Of a stretch of DNA of 64,000 nt, positions 24,848 to 33,818 are shown one piece after another (the stretch's first letter is position 1; each line of letters opens with the position of its first letter). The translations under genes were made by a program, and so were the position numbers. Source of the stretch: Paremcibacter congregatus (GTDB lineage Bacteria; Pseudomonadota; Alphaproteobacteria; Sphingomonadales; Emcibacteraceae); contig NZ_CP041025.1 in NCBI RefSeq assembly GCF_006385135.1, positions 3,441,501 to 3,505,500 of the forward strand, written 5' to 3'. Under the pieces are notes generated by a model. That model was not told the origin of the DNA. It searched no databases and saw only the letters and a list, made by a program, of their open reading frames with translations.

Positions 24848-26977
24848 TCAATTCTGACCTAACTGCCGCCAGAGATAGACATATTCCAGAGCGCGCATGG
24901 TGGCTTCCTGATCATAATTGGCGTTGCCCTTATGACCGCCCTCAATATTCTCATAATAATAGAACGGATGACCGTACGCCGCCATCTTGGCCGCCATTTT
25001 ACGGGCATGTCCCGGGTGAACCCTGTCGTCCTTGGTCGAGGTAAAGAAATAGACGGTCGGGTAATCCATGTCTTTTTTCAGATTCTGAAGCGGCGAATAT
25101 TTCTGGATAAAGTCCCAGTCATCGGTATCCGGATTGCCATATTCCGCCATCCAGCTCGCGCCGGCCAGCAGTTTGTTGTAGCGTTTCATATCAAGCAAAG
25201 GCACACCGCAAATCACCGCATTAAACAGGTCGGGCCGCTGGGTAAAGGAAACGCCCATCAGCAGGCCACCGTTGCTGCGGCCATCAATACCGTAATGTTC
25301 CGGGGAACTCAGACCGCTGTTCTGGACTTCTTCGGCGACGGCGAAGAAATCTTCATAGGCCCGCTGACGATTTTCCAGCAACGCCGCCTGATGCCAGCGT
25401 GGGCCGTATTCGCCGCCACCGCGGATATTGGCGATCACATATGCGCCGCCTTTTTCAAGCCACAACTTGCCCCGTAACCCGCTATAATGCGGCAAAATGG
25501 AAATTTCGAACCCGCCATAACCATACTGCAGAACCGGCGTTGATTTATCCAGTTTGGCACCGTCTTTATAGACGATAAAATAAGGAATTTTCGTGCCATC
25601 TTTACTGATGGCGAAACGTTTTTCCAGCTTCAGGTCTTTTGTATCGAACCGCGGCGGCAAAGACTGCAACTTGACTTCCTCGCCCGCGACAAAATTGACG
25701 AAATACAGACTTGGTGGTGTCAACAGACCATCCCGCGCCATCAACATGTCGTTGCTGCTGCCGCTGGCCGATTTGATGGAGAAGACATCTTCACCGCCAA
25801 AATCAATCTTGCGGCCCTGCCAGACACCTTTATCCAGAGAGAACTCCCGGATGCGGCTTGAGACATGCTCAAGCCCGACGGTATAAACCTTGTCTTTCGT
25901 GACCACGACATTCTCGATGGTGCCGGCAAGGCCCGGATCAAAAACCGGGGTAAGCGTGGCAATCTCGCCGCTGTCGCGGAAGGCCTGCAGGTCAAAGCTC
26001 ACCAAACCGCCTTTATTATGGCCGCGCCAGTCTTCTTTCAGGATCACCAGAATCTGACCTTTGAACATGCCGGAAACGCCTATTTTCTTCGGCAGCGGCA
26101 GTTCCTGAAGTTGTCCGTTCCCGTCCACCAGATAATAGGTTGCATGGTAAAAATCATGGCCCCGCATGACAAAAACGGCCTTGCCTTCCGGCCGATCGAA
26201 ACTGAACGGGAAGGAGAATGTTTCCTCATGCCCTGTTTCCAGCACTGTCGTCGCATCGGCCAGTGGCGTACCGCGTTTCCAGCGTTTCATGATCCGGGGA
26301 TAACCGGAACTGTTCATGGCCGAAACACCCTGATCGTCAGGTCCCCAATCCGTGCCAATCAACAGGGTATCCTGATCTTCCCAGCCCAGGTTGGTTTTGG
26401 CCAATGGCACCTGAAAACCGCCATCAACAAACGCCTTGGCTGTCACGTCAAATTCACGATAGGTGGTCGCGTCGGTGCCGCCAGGGGACAGATCAATCAG
26501 ACAACGGGTATAATCCGGGGCCAGACAACTGGCGCCTTTATAGACCCAGTTTTTATCTTCCGCTTTCGCCAGGGCATCCACATCCAGCAGCGTGTCCCAT
26601 TCCGCCGCGCCGGCCTTGTAGCTTTCAACCGTCGCCCGACGCCAAATGCCGCGCACATGGGTCTTGTCGCGCCAGAAATTATACACATAGCCCCCGCGCA
26701 ATGTGCCGGAGGTAATACGATCTGCTGCGGTGAGAATATCATAGGCCTGTTGTTTGAAACCGGAGAACATTGGGTCTTTGGTCAGTTTTGCCAGAGTGGC
26801 CGCATTCTGTGTGCGAACCCAGTCTAGCGCTTTTTCCCCCTCCACTTCTTCCAGCCACAGCAAAGACTGATCAATATCATTGCTTTCCACCTGTTCAGCG
26901 GTAACAGTAGATATGGATGTGCCGGAGAAGGTGACAACGGCGGCGGCAACAGCCCCCACCCAACGTAAAGAACCCAT
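24848..26977 (-). CDS. Secreted prolyl oligopeptidase family (S9A) serine peptidase
   Basis: 709 residues with a signal peptide (GAVAAAVVTFSGTSI). The seven-bladed propeller covers roughly residues 70 to 430, followed by the alpha/beta hydrolase domain. The catalytic triad is visible: Ser568 in DGRSNGGLLMG, Asp651 in TKDDRVHPGHA and His682 in EGGHKGNAN. It would cut short proline-containing peptides in the periplasm. The start was chosen at the ATG at 26977 with GGGAAG five bases upstream; a GTG six bases earlier has no spacing for it. It stands alone as a transcription unit. Confidence 0.92.
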   Translation of the reverse strand: MGSLRWVGAVAAAVVTFSGTSISTVTAEQVESNDIDQSLLWLEEVEGEKALDWVRTQNAATLAKLTKDPMFSGFKQQAYDILTAADRITSGTLRGGYVYNFWRDKTHVRGIWRRATVESYKAGAAEWDTLLDVDALAKAEDKNWVYKGASCLAPDYTRCLIDLSPGGTDATTYREFDVTAKAFVDGGFQVPLAKTNLGWEDQDTLLIGTDWGPDDQGVSAMNSSGYPRIMKRWKRGTPLADATTVLETGHEETFSFPFSFDRPEGKAVFVMRGHDFYHATYYLVDGNGQLQELPLPKKIGVSGMFKGQILVILKEDWRGHNKGGLVSFDLQAFRDSGEIATLTPVFDPGLAGTIENVVVTKDKVYTVGLEHVSSRIREFSLDKGVWQGRKIDFGGEDVFSIKSASGSSNDMLMARDGLLTPPSLYFVNFVAGEEVKLQSLPPRFDTKDLKLEKRFAISKDGTKIPYFIVYKDGAKLDKSTPVLQYGYGGFEISILPHYSGLRGKLWLEKGGAYVIANIRGGGEYGPRWHQAALLENRQRAYEDFFAVAEEVQNSGLSSPEHYGIDGRSNGGLLMGVSFTQRPDLFNAVICGVPLLDMKRYNKLLAGASWMAEYGNPDTDDWDFIQKYSPLQNLKKDMDYPTVYFFTSTKDDRVHPGHARKMAAKMAAYGHPFYYYENIEGGHKGNANYDQEATMRALEYVYLWRQLGQN

Positions 26978-27159
26978 ATTCACTTCCCATTTTGAAGAAA
27001 TTATTTATTGCTTCCTCTTTGGCGCAAAACCCTATAGCCTGCGCCTGTAAACGCCAAGAAAATAGTATTTAATTGCCCAAAAAAGGCATATTATGCGTAT
27101 AAACGGCTTTTTCTAAAACTAATCTGCTAAAATGCAGGCAATAAAAGGAATATAATGAT

Positions 27160-27351
27160 ATGAACTGGCTTCTTATTCTGATTATTATCGGGGTGGTCTT
27201 TACTGGCGGCGTTATGATTCTTGGCGTTGCAACCATGAGTCAGGGCGGCAACTTCAACAAAAAGCATGGCAACCGGATGATGCAGTTGCGGGTCGCGTCT
27301 CAGTTCGTCACCCTGGCCCTCGTCGTGCTGTATCTGTATCTCTATACCTAA
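27160..27351 (+). CDS. Twin-helix small membrane protein, HIG1-like
   Basis: 63 residues with two membrane helices (ILIIIGVVFTGGVMILGVATM and VASQFVTLALVVLYLYLY) joined by a loop NFNKKHGNRMMQLRV. The loop and spacing match the HIG1 (hypoxia-induced) domain of alphaproteobacteria, where the gene commonly precedes the PduO-type adenosyltransferase gene, as it does here eleven bases away. Eukaryotic relatives stabilise respiratory complexes; the bacterial role is not settled. Confidence 0.82.
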   Translation: MNWLLILIIIGVVFTGGVMILGVATMSQGGNFNKKHGNRMMQLRVASQFVTLALVVLYLYLYT

Positions 27352-27362
27352 AGGCGATCCGG

Positions 27363-27926
27363 ATGGTTAAACTGACCAAAATCTATACCCGGGGCGGCGA
27401 CAAGGGACAGACGTCATTGAGCGATGGTAGCCGCCAGCCGAAATACGCTCCGCGGATTGAGGCTTATGGCACCATTGACGAGGCCAACGCCGCCTACGGC
27501 CTTGCCCGCCTGCATACCACGGGCGAACATGACGTCATGCTGTCGCGGATTCAGAATGACCTGTTTGATGCCGGCGCCGATGTCTCGACCCCGGCCGGGT
27601 CTGTTGATCCCCAGTATGAACTGCGCATCATTGAGGCTCAGGTCACGCGTCTGGAAAATGAAATTGATCAGATGAATGCCGATCTCGCGCCACTGAACAG
27701 TTTTATTCTGCCCGGCGGCAGTCCGGCGGCGGCGGCGCTGCATCTGTGTCGCACCATTGTCCGACGCGCCGAACGGTTACTGGTTCAGACAGCCGAAACC
27801 GAAGACATCAACCCGGTGGTGATCCGTTATCTCAACCGTCTGTCTGATCACGCCTTTGTCATGGGCCGCGCCCTGAACAACAACGGCGCCGATGATGTCC
27901 TGTGGGTGCCCGGCGCAAATCGCTAG
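27363..27926 (+). CDS. PduO-type ATP:cob(I)alamin adenosyltransferase
   Basis: 187 residues. It transfers the adenosyl group of ATP to cob(I)alamin, giving the cofactor that Ecm and methylmalonyl-CoA mutase need. The N-terminal ATP site is KIYTRGGDKGQTSLSDG, then EAYGTIDEANAAYGLAR, and the C-terminal helix carries CRTIVRRAERLLVQ and RYLNRLSDHAFVMGR. It follows the HIG1-like gene by eleven bases and ends before a terminator. Its location seven kilobases from ecm fits a shared B12 need. Confidence 0.93.
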   Translation: MVKLTKIYTRGGDKGQTSLSDGSRQPKYAPRIEAYGTIDEANAAYGLARLHTTGEHDVMLSRIQNDLFDAGADVSTPAGSVDPQYELRIIEAQVTRLENEIDQMNADLAPLNSFILPGGSPAAAALHLCRTIVRRAERLLVQTAETEDINPVVIRYLNRLSDHAFVMGRALNNNGADDVLWVPGANR

Positions 27927-27953
27927 GTCGACGCCGGAACATTTATTTTATCA

Positions 27954-27988
27954 GGTCTGGTCCTCCTTCGGGGCCAGGCCTTTATTAT
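27954..27988 (+). terminator. Rho-independent terminator after the adenosyltransferase gene
   Basis: Ten-base arms GGTCTGGTCC and GGGCCAGGCC pair with two wobbles over a seven-base loop, followed by TTTATTAT. Confidence 0.7.
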
Positions 27989-28136
27989 ATGCGAAAATTG
28001 CATAACCGAGATAATGCCTGCGTTATCTGAATAGCCCTTCCCCTGCCTAATGCCAAATACTTAACAGGTTAAATTATCTTAGCCATGACCCGTCATGCCA
28101 GAACAAAAAAATCATAACCTTATAGTGGAGGCTTTT

Positions 28137-30506
28137 ATGCCAAATAAATATTCAGGACTTTCAGGGCGTTTTTTATGCAGTACATTACTGGCCTCTGCCC
28201 TTCTCACACCGGTGGCGGTTGCGCAGGACGCCCCCGCCGCCAACAGCACCAGCTGGTTACTGGAAGAGATTACCGTCACCGCCCGTAAACGGGAAGAGGG
28301 CCTGCAGAGCACGCCGATCGCCATTTCCGCCTTTTCCGGCAGTAGCCTGGAATACCGCGGTGTGACCAATGTGGGGGAAATCGCTCAATTCACCCCCAAC
28401 CTGTCCTTCCAGAATAACCCGAGCTTTGGCGGGGCGAGCAATTCCGCCGCCATCTATATTCGCGGCGTCGGGCAAAAGGAATTTCTGCCCACCGTTGATC
28501 CGGGGGTTGGTCTTTATGTCGACGGGGTGTATATCGCCCGATCCGTTGGCGGCATTCTGGATCTGGTGGATGTGGAACGCATTGAAGTGTTGAAAGGCCC
28601 CCAGGGCACCCTGTTTGGCCGCAACACCATCGGCGGCGCCATCAGCATCACCACCCAGAAACCTCATGAAACCCTGGCCGGTAAAGTTTCCGCCACTTAT
28701 GGCAGTGACGACCGCCTCGACCTGAAAGCAACCGTCAACCTGCCGCTGGCGGATAATTTCTTCGCCAAATTCTCCGGCGCCTATTTGTCCCAGGATGGTT
28801 ATGTTCTGCGGGATGACGGGGTTGATCTCGGGGATGACGACACCCTGTCCGGGCGGGCGTCCTTCCTGCTTACCCCTTCCGAGGATCTGGAGATCAACTT
28901 CTCCTTCGAGGCCAGTCGTGATCGGGAAAATGGCCCGGCCCTGACCCTGATCGGCGTGAATTACGGCAACCCGGTAGACCCGGACACCCCGCCCATGGCG
29001 GTTATTCATAATGTCGGCGCCAATCTGGCGGCCGGCAATGGCCCCATTCCCTGCGCCCTGCCGAACGCCCCGTTGAACCTGGCGGTGCCGGGCTGTTATG
29101 ATGACCGATATGTTTACGACGGAGAAAGCCGGTCTTCCGGCACGGCGCCCGCCTATTCCAACACCGATTTCTGGGCCGCCAACCTCAATATAGACTGGGC
29201 CTTCAGTGAGGATATTTCTGTGCGTTCGATTACCGCATACCGCAATCTCGATGCCACTTTCTCCCGCGACGGCGACCATTCACCGCACCGGGTGTCGCAG
29301 TTCCAGGACCTGCTGGAACAGGAACAATTCACCCAGGAAGTCCAGTTTCTCGGCACAGCTCTGGAGGATCAGCTCAACTGGATTGTCGGACTGTATTATT
29401 TTAAAGAAACCGGCAACAACGTGAATGAACTGGATTTCACCGTGTCGCGCTTCCGCAGTGGCGGGACCTATGACAATCAGAGCCTCGCGGCCTTCGCCCA
29501 AGGCACTTATGATGTGTCCGACCGGTTCCACATCACCGCCGGCATTCGCTATACCGACGAAAAGAAGAAATTCAAACCCGACCAGATCATTCATGAGAAT
29601 TATTTTGCCGGGTCAATGCATCCACAGCTCGACGCCCCCTTCATGCAGGCCGGAGAGCGGGTGCTGCCTTTCCTGGAAAAAGAACTGACCTACGATAATT
29701 TCGATCCCTACCTCAATCTGTCCTATGACGTGTCCGATGACCTGATGGCCTATGCCAGCTATTCCGAGGGCTTTAAATCGGGTGGCTTTTCCCAGCGGGT
29801 GTTCCCGCCGATTGTCGCACCCTATACCGCCCCCGCCGGCACCCCGGATATCGACCTGATTCCGACCTTCCTGCCAGAATTCGTGCGGGTTTATGAGCTG
29901 GGCTTTAAATATTCCGGCATGGACGGCAAGCTGCGGCTCAATGGCGCAACCTTCTATACCGATTATTCCGATATGCAGGTCCAGACCTATACCGGCGTTG
30001 CCCCGATCACCAAAAATGCCGGGGCCGCAACCATCAAGGGGGCCGAACTGGAAATGCAGATGACACCGGCGGACGGCTGGTTTATCGAAGCCGGCATGGG
30101 CTATCTTGATGCGCAGTATGATGCGATCGACCCGGTCACCACCCTTATTTCAAAAGACAAGAAACTTGAACGGGTGTCCGACTGGACCTTCAGCGCCGCA
30201 ATGTCCAAGGAAATTTCGTTGGGACAGAACGGCTCTCTGGTGCCCCGGATCGACTGGGCCTTCCGTTCACAATTTGAAAATGACGCCTTCAATACGGTCC
30301 AGATCCATCAGGGCGGTTATCACCTGCTGAACGCCAATCTGACCTGGGAAAATGCCGATGAAAATATGACTGTTGTTTTCGGGGTCAAGAACATCACCGA
30401 TGAGAAATACCTCCATACCGGTATTATCGGCGATGCTTTCCAATCCTATGAAGGTCTCTATGACCGGGGGCGGCAGTGGTATCTGACCGCGCGTTATAGT
30501 TTCTAA
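28137..30506 (+). CDS. TonB-dependent outer-membrane receptor
   Basis: 789 residues. The ATG at 28137 has TGGAGG five bases upstream; the frame is open 42 bases earlier without a ribosome site. A signal peptide ends near VAVAQD, the TonB box is EEITVTARK, and the plug domain contains AISAFSGSSLEYRG, IYIRGVG, DPGVGLYVDGVYIAR and VLKGPQGTLFGRNTIGGAI. The rest is a 22-strand barrel ending GRQWYLTARYSF with the terminal aromatic residue. The sequence type matches sphingomonad-like receptors for unknown ligands. It converges on nosX but lacks the copper-receptor hallmarks of NosA, so a role in copper uptake is only a guess. Confidence 0.93.
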   Translation: MPNKYSGLSGRFLCSTLLASALLTPVAVAQDAPAANSTSWLLEEITVTARKREEGLQSTPIAISAFSGSSLEYRGVTNVGEIAQFTPNLSFQNNPSFGGASNSAAIYIRGVGQKEFLPTVDPGVGLYVDGVYIARSVGGILDLVDVERIEVLKGPQGTLFGRNTIGGAISITTQKPHETLAGKVSATYGSDDRLDLKATVNLPLADNFFAKFSGAYLSQDGYVLRDDGVDLGDDDTLSGRASFLLTPSEDLEINFSFEASRDRENGPALTLIGVNYGNPVDPDTPPMAVIHNVGANLAAGNGPIPCALPNAPLNLAVPGCYDDRYVYDGESRSSGTAPAYSNTDFWAANLNIDWAFSEDISVRSITAYRNLDATFSRDGDHSPHRVSQFQDLLEQEQFTQEVQFLGTALEDQLNWIVGLYYFKETGNNVNELDFTVSRFRSGGTYDNQSLAAFAQGTYDVSDRFHITAGIRYTDEKKKFKPDQIIHENYFAGSMHPQLDAPFMQAGERVLPFLEKELTYDNFDPYLNLSYDVSDDLMAYASYSEGFKSGGFSQRVFPPIVAPYTAPAGTPDIDLIPTFLPEFVRVYELGFKYSGMDGKLRLNGATFYTDYSDMQVQTYTGVAPITKNAGAATIKGAELEMQMTPADGWFIEAGMGYLDAQYDAIDPVTTLISKDKKLERVSDWTFSAAMSKEISLGQNGSLVPRIDWAFRSQFENDAFNTVQIHQGGYHLLNANLTWENADENMTVVFGVKNITDEKYLHTGIIGDAFQSYEGLYDRGRQWYLTARYSF

Positions 30507-30530
30507 CCCTATCCTAACCCTGAACTCACA

Positions 30531-30558
30531 AGGGCTCCCTGTCGGGGGCCCTTTTTTT
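30531..30558. terminator. Rho-independent terminator between the TonB receptor and nosX
   Basis: Stem AGGGCTCC / GGGGGCCCT-like pairing around TGTC (30531-30552) followed by seven T on the plus strand. It ends the receptor transcript and lies at the stop of the convergent nosX gene. Confidence 0.7.
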
Positions 30559-31546
30559 ATGCCGGGTAGGACGTCAGATGACCCGTCTCATCGACAAAAA
30601 CCGCCTTCAACAACGCGGGATATTTCCCCCAGATGTCGTCGCGCTTGTCCGGGGCCATAACATAAAGCGCCGTCGACAGCATATCGGCGGTCATCGTGTC
30701 CCGCGCAACAACAGATACCGATCCGTAATGAGTGGCGCTATGGCCGCTGCGCGGATCGAGCAGATGATGCAGGCGGCTCTGATCGGAAAAGGGACTGCCG
30801 TAACCGCCGGAAGTCGCCAGCGCCTGATCCCGGAGCGGCAACCGGGCAAGGACTTTACGGTCCCGCAGGGGCGAAGATATGCCCGCCGTCCAGGGGCGAC
30901 CATCATCATGCTGGCCCATGGCGTAGGTTTCGCCCATATAGACCAGACAATTCTCAAAGCCCGCCGCCCGCAACAGCGCCACCACCCGGTCGGTGATATA
31001 GCCCTGCGCCACGCCATTGAGGGAAATGCCCATGCCGGGTTTTTGCAATTCGATGCGGCGCGAGCCCAGCGTGACCTTGTCACTGCCGACCAGCTCTAAC
31101 GTCTGGCGGATATCAGCCTCCGACGGCCCGGCCGGATCGGCGTGGGCTGTCGCGAAATGATCGGCATAGAGCCGCCACAAAGGTTGAATGGTGATATCAA
31201 AGGCGCCACCGGAATTCTGCCAGCAGGCCTGACAGCGCGACATGACGTCCAGCAGTTCCAGTGGCGGGTTATCAAGAAAGCCCGTTTCGTTCAGGCGGCT
31301 GATCTGCGACTGCGGCCGGTAGAGGCTGAAAATCCCCTCAAGCCGGTCGATTTCCGTCCGACAGCGGCGAAAAACCGCTTCGGCCTGTGCCTCATCGGCG
31401 CCGTAAAGCTGGATCTGGGCTTTCGCCCCCATGGCCGCCCCCTGCCAATAACGCAACGGCGTTCCCCCCTGCGCCCACGACACGCCCGGCAACATCCCGA
31501 CGCCGATCGCGGCGGCGCTGATGGAGATAAACCGCCGTCTATTCAC
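30557..31546 (-). CDS. nosX: NosX, ApbE-family FAD:protein FMN transferase
   Basis: 329 residues. The chain starts MNRRRFISISAAAIG, a twin-arginine signal, so it is exported folded. The ApbE body shows MGAKAQIQLYG, DRLEGIFSLYRPQSQISRLN, GGAFDITIQPLW, GMGISLNGVAQGYITDR and TADMLSTALYVM. It attaches FMN to the Thr of NosR. The start is a GTG at 31546 whose codon overlaps the nosL stop by eight bases, with GGGAG upstream; an ATG at 31561 is possible. It is the last gene of the nos operon. Confidence 0.9.
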   Translation of the reverse strand: MNRRRFISISAAAIGVGMLPGVSWAQGGTPLRYWQGAAMGAKAQIQLYGADEAQAEAVFRRCRTEIDRLEGIFSLYRPQSQISRLNETGFLDNPPLELLDVMSRCQACWQNSGGAFDITIQPLWRLYADHFATAHADPAGPSEADIRQTLELVGSDKVTLGSRRIELQKPGMGISLNGVAQGYITDRVVALLRAAGFENCLVYMGETYAMGQHDDGRPWTAGISSPLRDRKVLARLPLRDQALATSGGYGSPFSDQSRLHHLLDPRSGHSATHYGSVSVVARDTMTADMLSTALYVMAPDKRDDIWGKYPALLKAVFVDETGHLTSYPA

Positions 31547-32054
31547 CGGAATTGCTCCCATATTCGCCGCTATCCCCGAGCAGATAATCCGTCGGGATAT
31601 CATTGAAGGCCACCACCCGTCCGCCATGCTCGACCGTGAAGGCTTCGGCTTTCCGCGGATCGCCGAAAGGAATGGTTTCCCGGGCCCCCATGCCGCCGCG
31701 CCTATTGCTGTCGATCACATAATAAGCGGCGCTGGCCTTCATCCAGATGCCATCGTCATTCGGACGATCCCAACTATCGGCTCGTCCCATGTCATGCACA
31801 TAGATCGCTAGAACATGCTGCGCCTCCCCCGGCAGAATATTATAAGCCAGCGCATCGCGCACCGAGGTAAACCAGATCGCCCGATCGCGGTTCTTTTCAA
31901 AGACCTGCGCTTTCGGGCCCGGATGATCAATGACGATCATATTACAGTAAAAGCCTTCCGCCTCCCGGGTCAGCGCCACCGGGTCCGGGGCGACAATCTC
32001 TTCCTGACAGGCGGTCAGAACCAGAACACTGAGGATAAGAGCGTAAATTTTCAT
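31539..32054 (-). CDS. nosL: NosL copper chaperone lipoprotein
   Basis: 171 residues. The signal peptide ends in LTAC, a lipobox, so the protein is anchored in a membrane. FYCNMIV (about residue 35) holds the Cys and Met of the copper(I) site, and WFTSVRDALAYNI and DAGIWMKA-like segments match the NosL fold. It delivers copper for the CuZ centre of NosZ. It overlaps nosY by four bases and nosX by eight. Confidence 0.9.
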   Translation of the reverse strand: MKIYALILSVLVLTACQEEIVAPDPVALTREAEGFYCNMIVIDHPGPKAQVFEKNRDRAIWFTSVRDALAYNILPGEAQHVLAIYVHDMGRADSWDRPNDDGIWMKASAAYYVIDSNRRGGMGARETIPFGDPRKAEAFTVEHGGRVVAFNDIPTDYLLGDSGEYGSNSGE

Positions 32055-32884
32055 AACTGCCTCCGGTTAAAAATGGCACAAGCAGTGGTCAGTGGCACCA
32101 CCACCCACAGCCCCATAATCAGCACTAGATGACTGTCCGCCACCCGATGATCAGCGCTGAGGCCCGCCATGCCCGACAGCAGCGCCGTATCCTGACTGCC
32201 GGTCAGATTAAACATGCGGTAGCTGTCGGTCGGATTGGCCAGCATCAGTCCCTTGACCAGCCCGCCACTGAGCGCGCCGTCGCCATCCGCCGCCAACAGA
32301 GCCAGCAGGCCCATGTCATAAAGCAAAACGAACAGCAGCCAGACCCCAATCGCCAGCGCCGCCGCCATGCCGCGTTCCCTGACCCAGGCGCTGATCATAT
32401 AGCCCACGGCGAGGAAAATCGCGCCGAGCAGCACCGAGGACAGCAGCAAGCGGCTAAAGCTGCCCCATTGTTGTTCGGCAAAACCCGTCTCGCTGGTCAG
32501 GGCAATGGTCAGTCCGGCAACGCCATAACCGATCAGGATCGCCAACGACAACAGAAAACCATGTCCAAGGAATTTGCCAATAATCACCTGGGTCCGGCGC
32601 ACCGGATGCACCAGCAGCAGGGTCAGGGTGCCGCGCTCGGCTTCCCCCACCACGCTGTCATAGGCGAGCAGCAGGGCGATCAAGGGTATGAAGAAAATGC
32701 TCAAAGACGACAGGCTGACCACCGTCACCGCCAGCGGATTGACGCTGGTGCTGCCGGTGGGCGCACTGCCGAGCAGGCTCAGGGTCAGGGCAAGTCCGGT
32801 CATCACCAGGGTGATCATCACCACCCAGCGATTGCGAAATCCGTCGCGGGCTTCTTTCGCCAGCAGGGTCCATATCTTATCCAT
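32051..32884 (-). CDS. nosY: NosY, ABC transporter membrane subunit
   Basis: 277 residues with six or seven membrane helices (for example ITLVMTGLALTLSLLG and FFIPLIALLLAYDSVVGE, which is the conserved ABC-2 loop, followed by RGTLTLLLVHPVRRTQVIIGKFLG). It works with NosF and NosD in making the CuZ cluster. The start at 32884 overlaps the nosF stop by eight bases; the frame is open further upstream but that stretch lies in nosF. Confidence 0.9.
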   Translation of the reverse strand: MDKIWTLLAKEARDGFRNRWVVMITLVMTGLALTLSLLGSAPTGSTSVNPLAVTVVSLSSLSIFFIPLIALLLAYDSVVGEAERGTLTLLLVHPVRRTQVIIGKFLGHGFLLSLAILIGYGVAGLTIALTSETGFAEQQWGSFSRLLLSSVLLGAIFLAVGYMISAWVRERGMAAALAIGVWLLFVLLYDMGLLALLAADGDGALSGGLVKGLMLANPTDSYRMFNLTGSQDTALLSGMAGLSADHRVADSHLVLIMGLWVVVPLTTACAIFNRRQL

Positions 32885-33818
32885 GACTTTTCTCCCCGCC
32901 CGCACCTCTGCTATAGGCCATAAATACCTCTTCCAGGCTCGGATCATGGACCACAATATCGCTGAGTTCCAGATTGAGATCGACCAGTTCCCGCAGGAAT
33001 TCGACTTTCTGATCCGGCGCACAGGGCAGGATGGCGGTGCCGTTAATAAAATGATCCGGGCTATACACCCCGTCAAAATGTTGCGCCAGTTTCGCCATTA
33101 CATCGGGTGCGGCGCGGAGGGTGACGTCGGAGGCAAGACCGATATTGCGGCGCAGATCCGCAATCCTGCCGAGCGCCACCAGATCACCCCGGCTCAAGAT
33201 GGCCACCCGGTCAATGCGCGCATCCAGTTCGGTCAGCGCATGAGAAGAAATCAGCACCGTCGCGCCGTCCCGCTTGGCCGCATTGATGATGCCATACACA
33301 TTCTGCCGCGAAACAGGATCAAGCCCCGAGGTCGGTTCGTCCAGAATCAGCAGTTTCGGCGATCCGATCAGGGCCTGGGCCAGACCAAGCCGTTGCCGCA
33401 TGCCCTTGGAATAGGTCGAGATGCGTTGATCGGCAGCGGCGAACAGATCCACTTTATGGAAAAGGTCATCCAGACTGTCGAGCGGCGCGCCCTTGAGGCG
33501 GGCATAAAAGCTCAGGGTCTCTCGCCCGGTCATATTATTCTGGAAAAGCACCTGTTCCGGCAGGAAGCCGATATCCTTACGTAAGGCATGGAATCCCGGC
33601 GCCTGCGGGTCAAGCCCCATGACAGAAATCTCGCCACTGCTGGGCTGCACCAGGCCAAGCACCATCTTGATCAGGGTGCTTTTACCTGCGCCGTTATGGC
33701 CGACAAGCGCCAGACATTCGCCGGGCGCCACCGCGAGATCCACTGCCTTGACCGCCGGTGTCGTGCCGTAGATCTTGGCCACCCCCGTCAATTTTATATT
33801 TGGTCCTGTTGTCATCAT
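32877..33818 (-). CDS. nosF: NosF, ABC transporter ATPase
   Basis: 313 residues. Walker A GHNGAGKST (residues about 41 to 49), signature YSKGMRQRLGLAQAL, Walker B KLLILDEPTSGLD, switch His in LISSHALTE. The C-terminal extension (VTLRAAPDVMAKLAQHFDG) is typical of NosF. It powers the NosFY transporter that supplies sulfur and helps NosD in copper-site assembly. The start ATG overlaps the nosD stop (ATGA). Confidence 0.93.
   Translation of the reverse strand: MMTTGPNIKLTGVAKIYGTTPAVKAVDLAVAPGECLALVGHNGAGKSTLIKMVLGLVQPSSGEISVMGLDPQAPGFHALRKDIGFLPEQVLFQNNMTGRETLSFYARLKGAPLDSLDDLFHKVDLFAAADQRISTYSKGMRQRLGLAQALIGSPKLLILDEPTSGLDPVSRQNVYGIINAAKRDGATVLISSHALTELDARIDRVAILSRGDLVALGRIADLRRNIGLASDVTLRAAPDVMAKLAQHFDGVYSPDHFINGTAILPCAPDQKVEFLRELVDLNLELSDIVVHDPSLEEVFMAYSRGAGGEKSHG

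Noticed and set aside
27989-28136. Possible cobalamin riboswitch before the TonB receptor
   Set aside because: No B12-box-like GCCACTG or conserved stems; the short leader cannot hold the structure.
28137-30506. TonB receptor as NosA-type copper receptor
   Set aside because: It adjoins nosX, but it is convergent, separated by a terminator, and has a plug sequence of the sphingomonad class rather than the Met/His-rich copper class.
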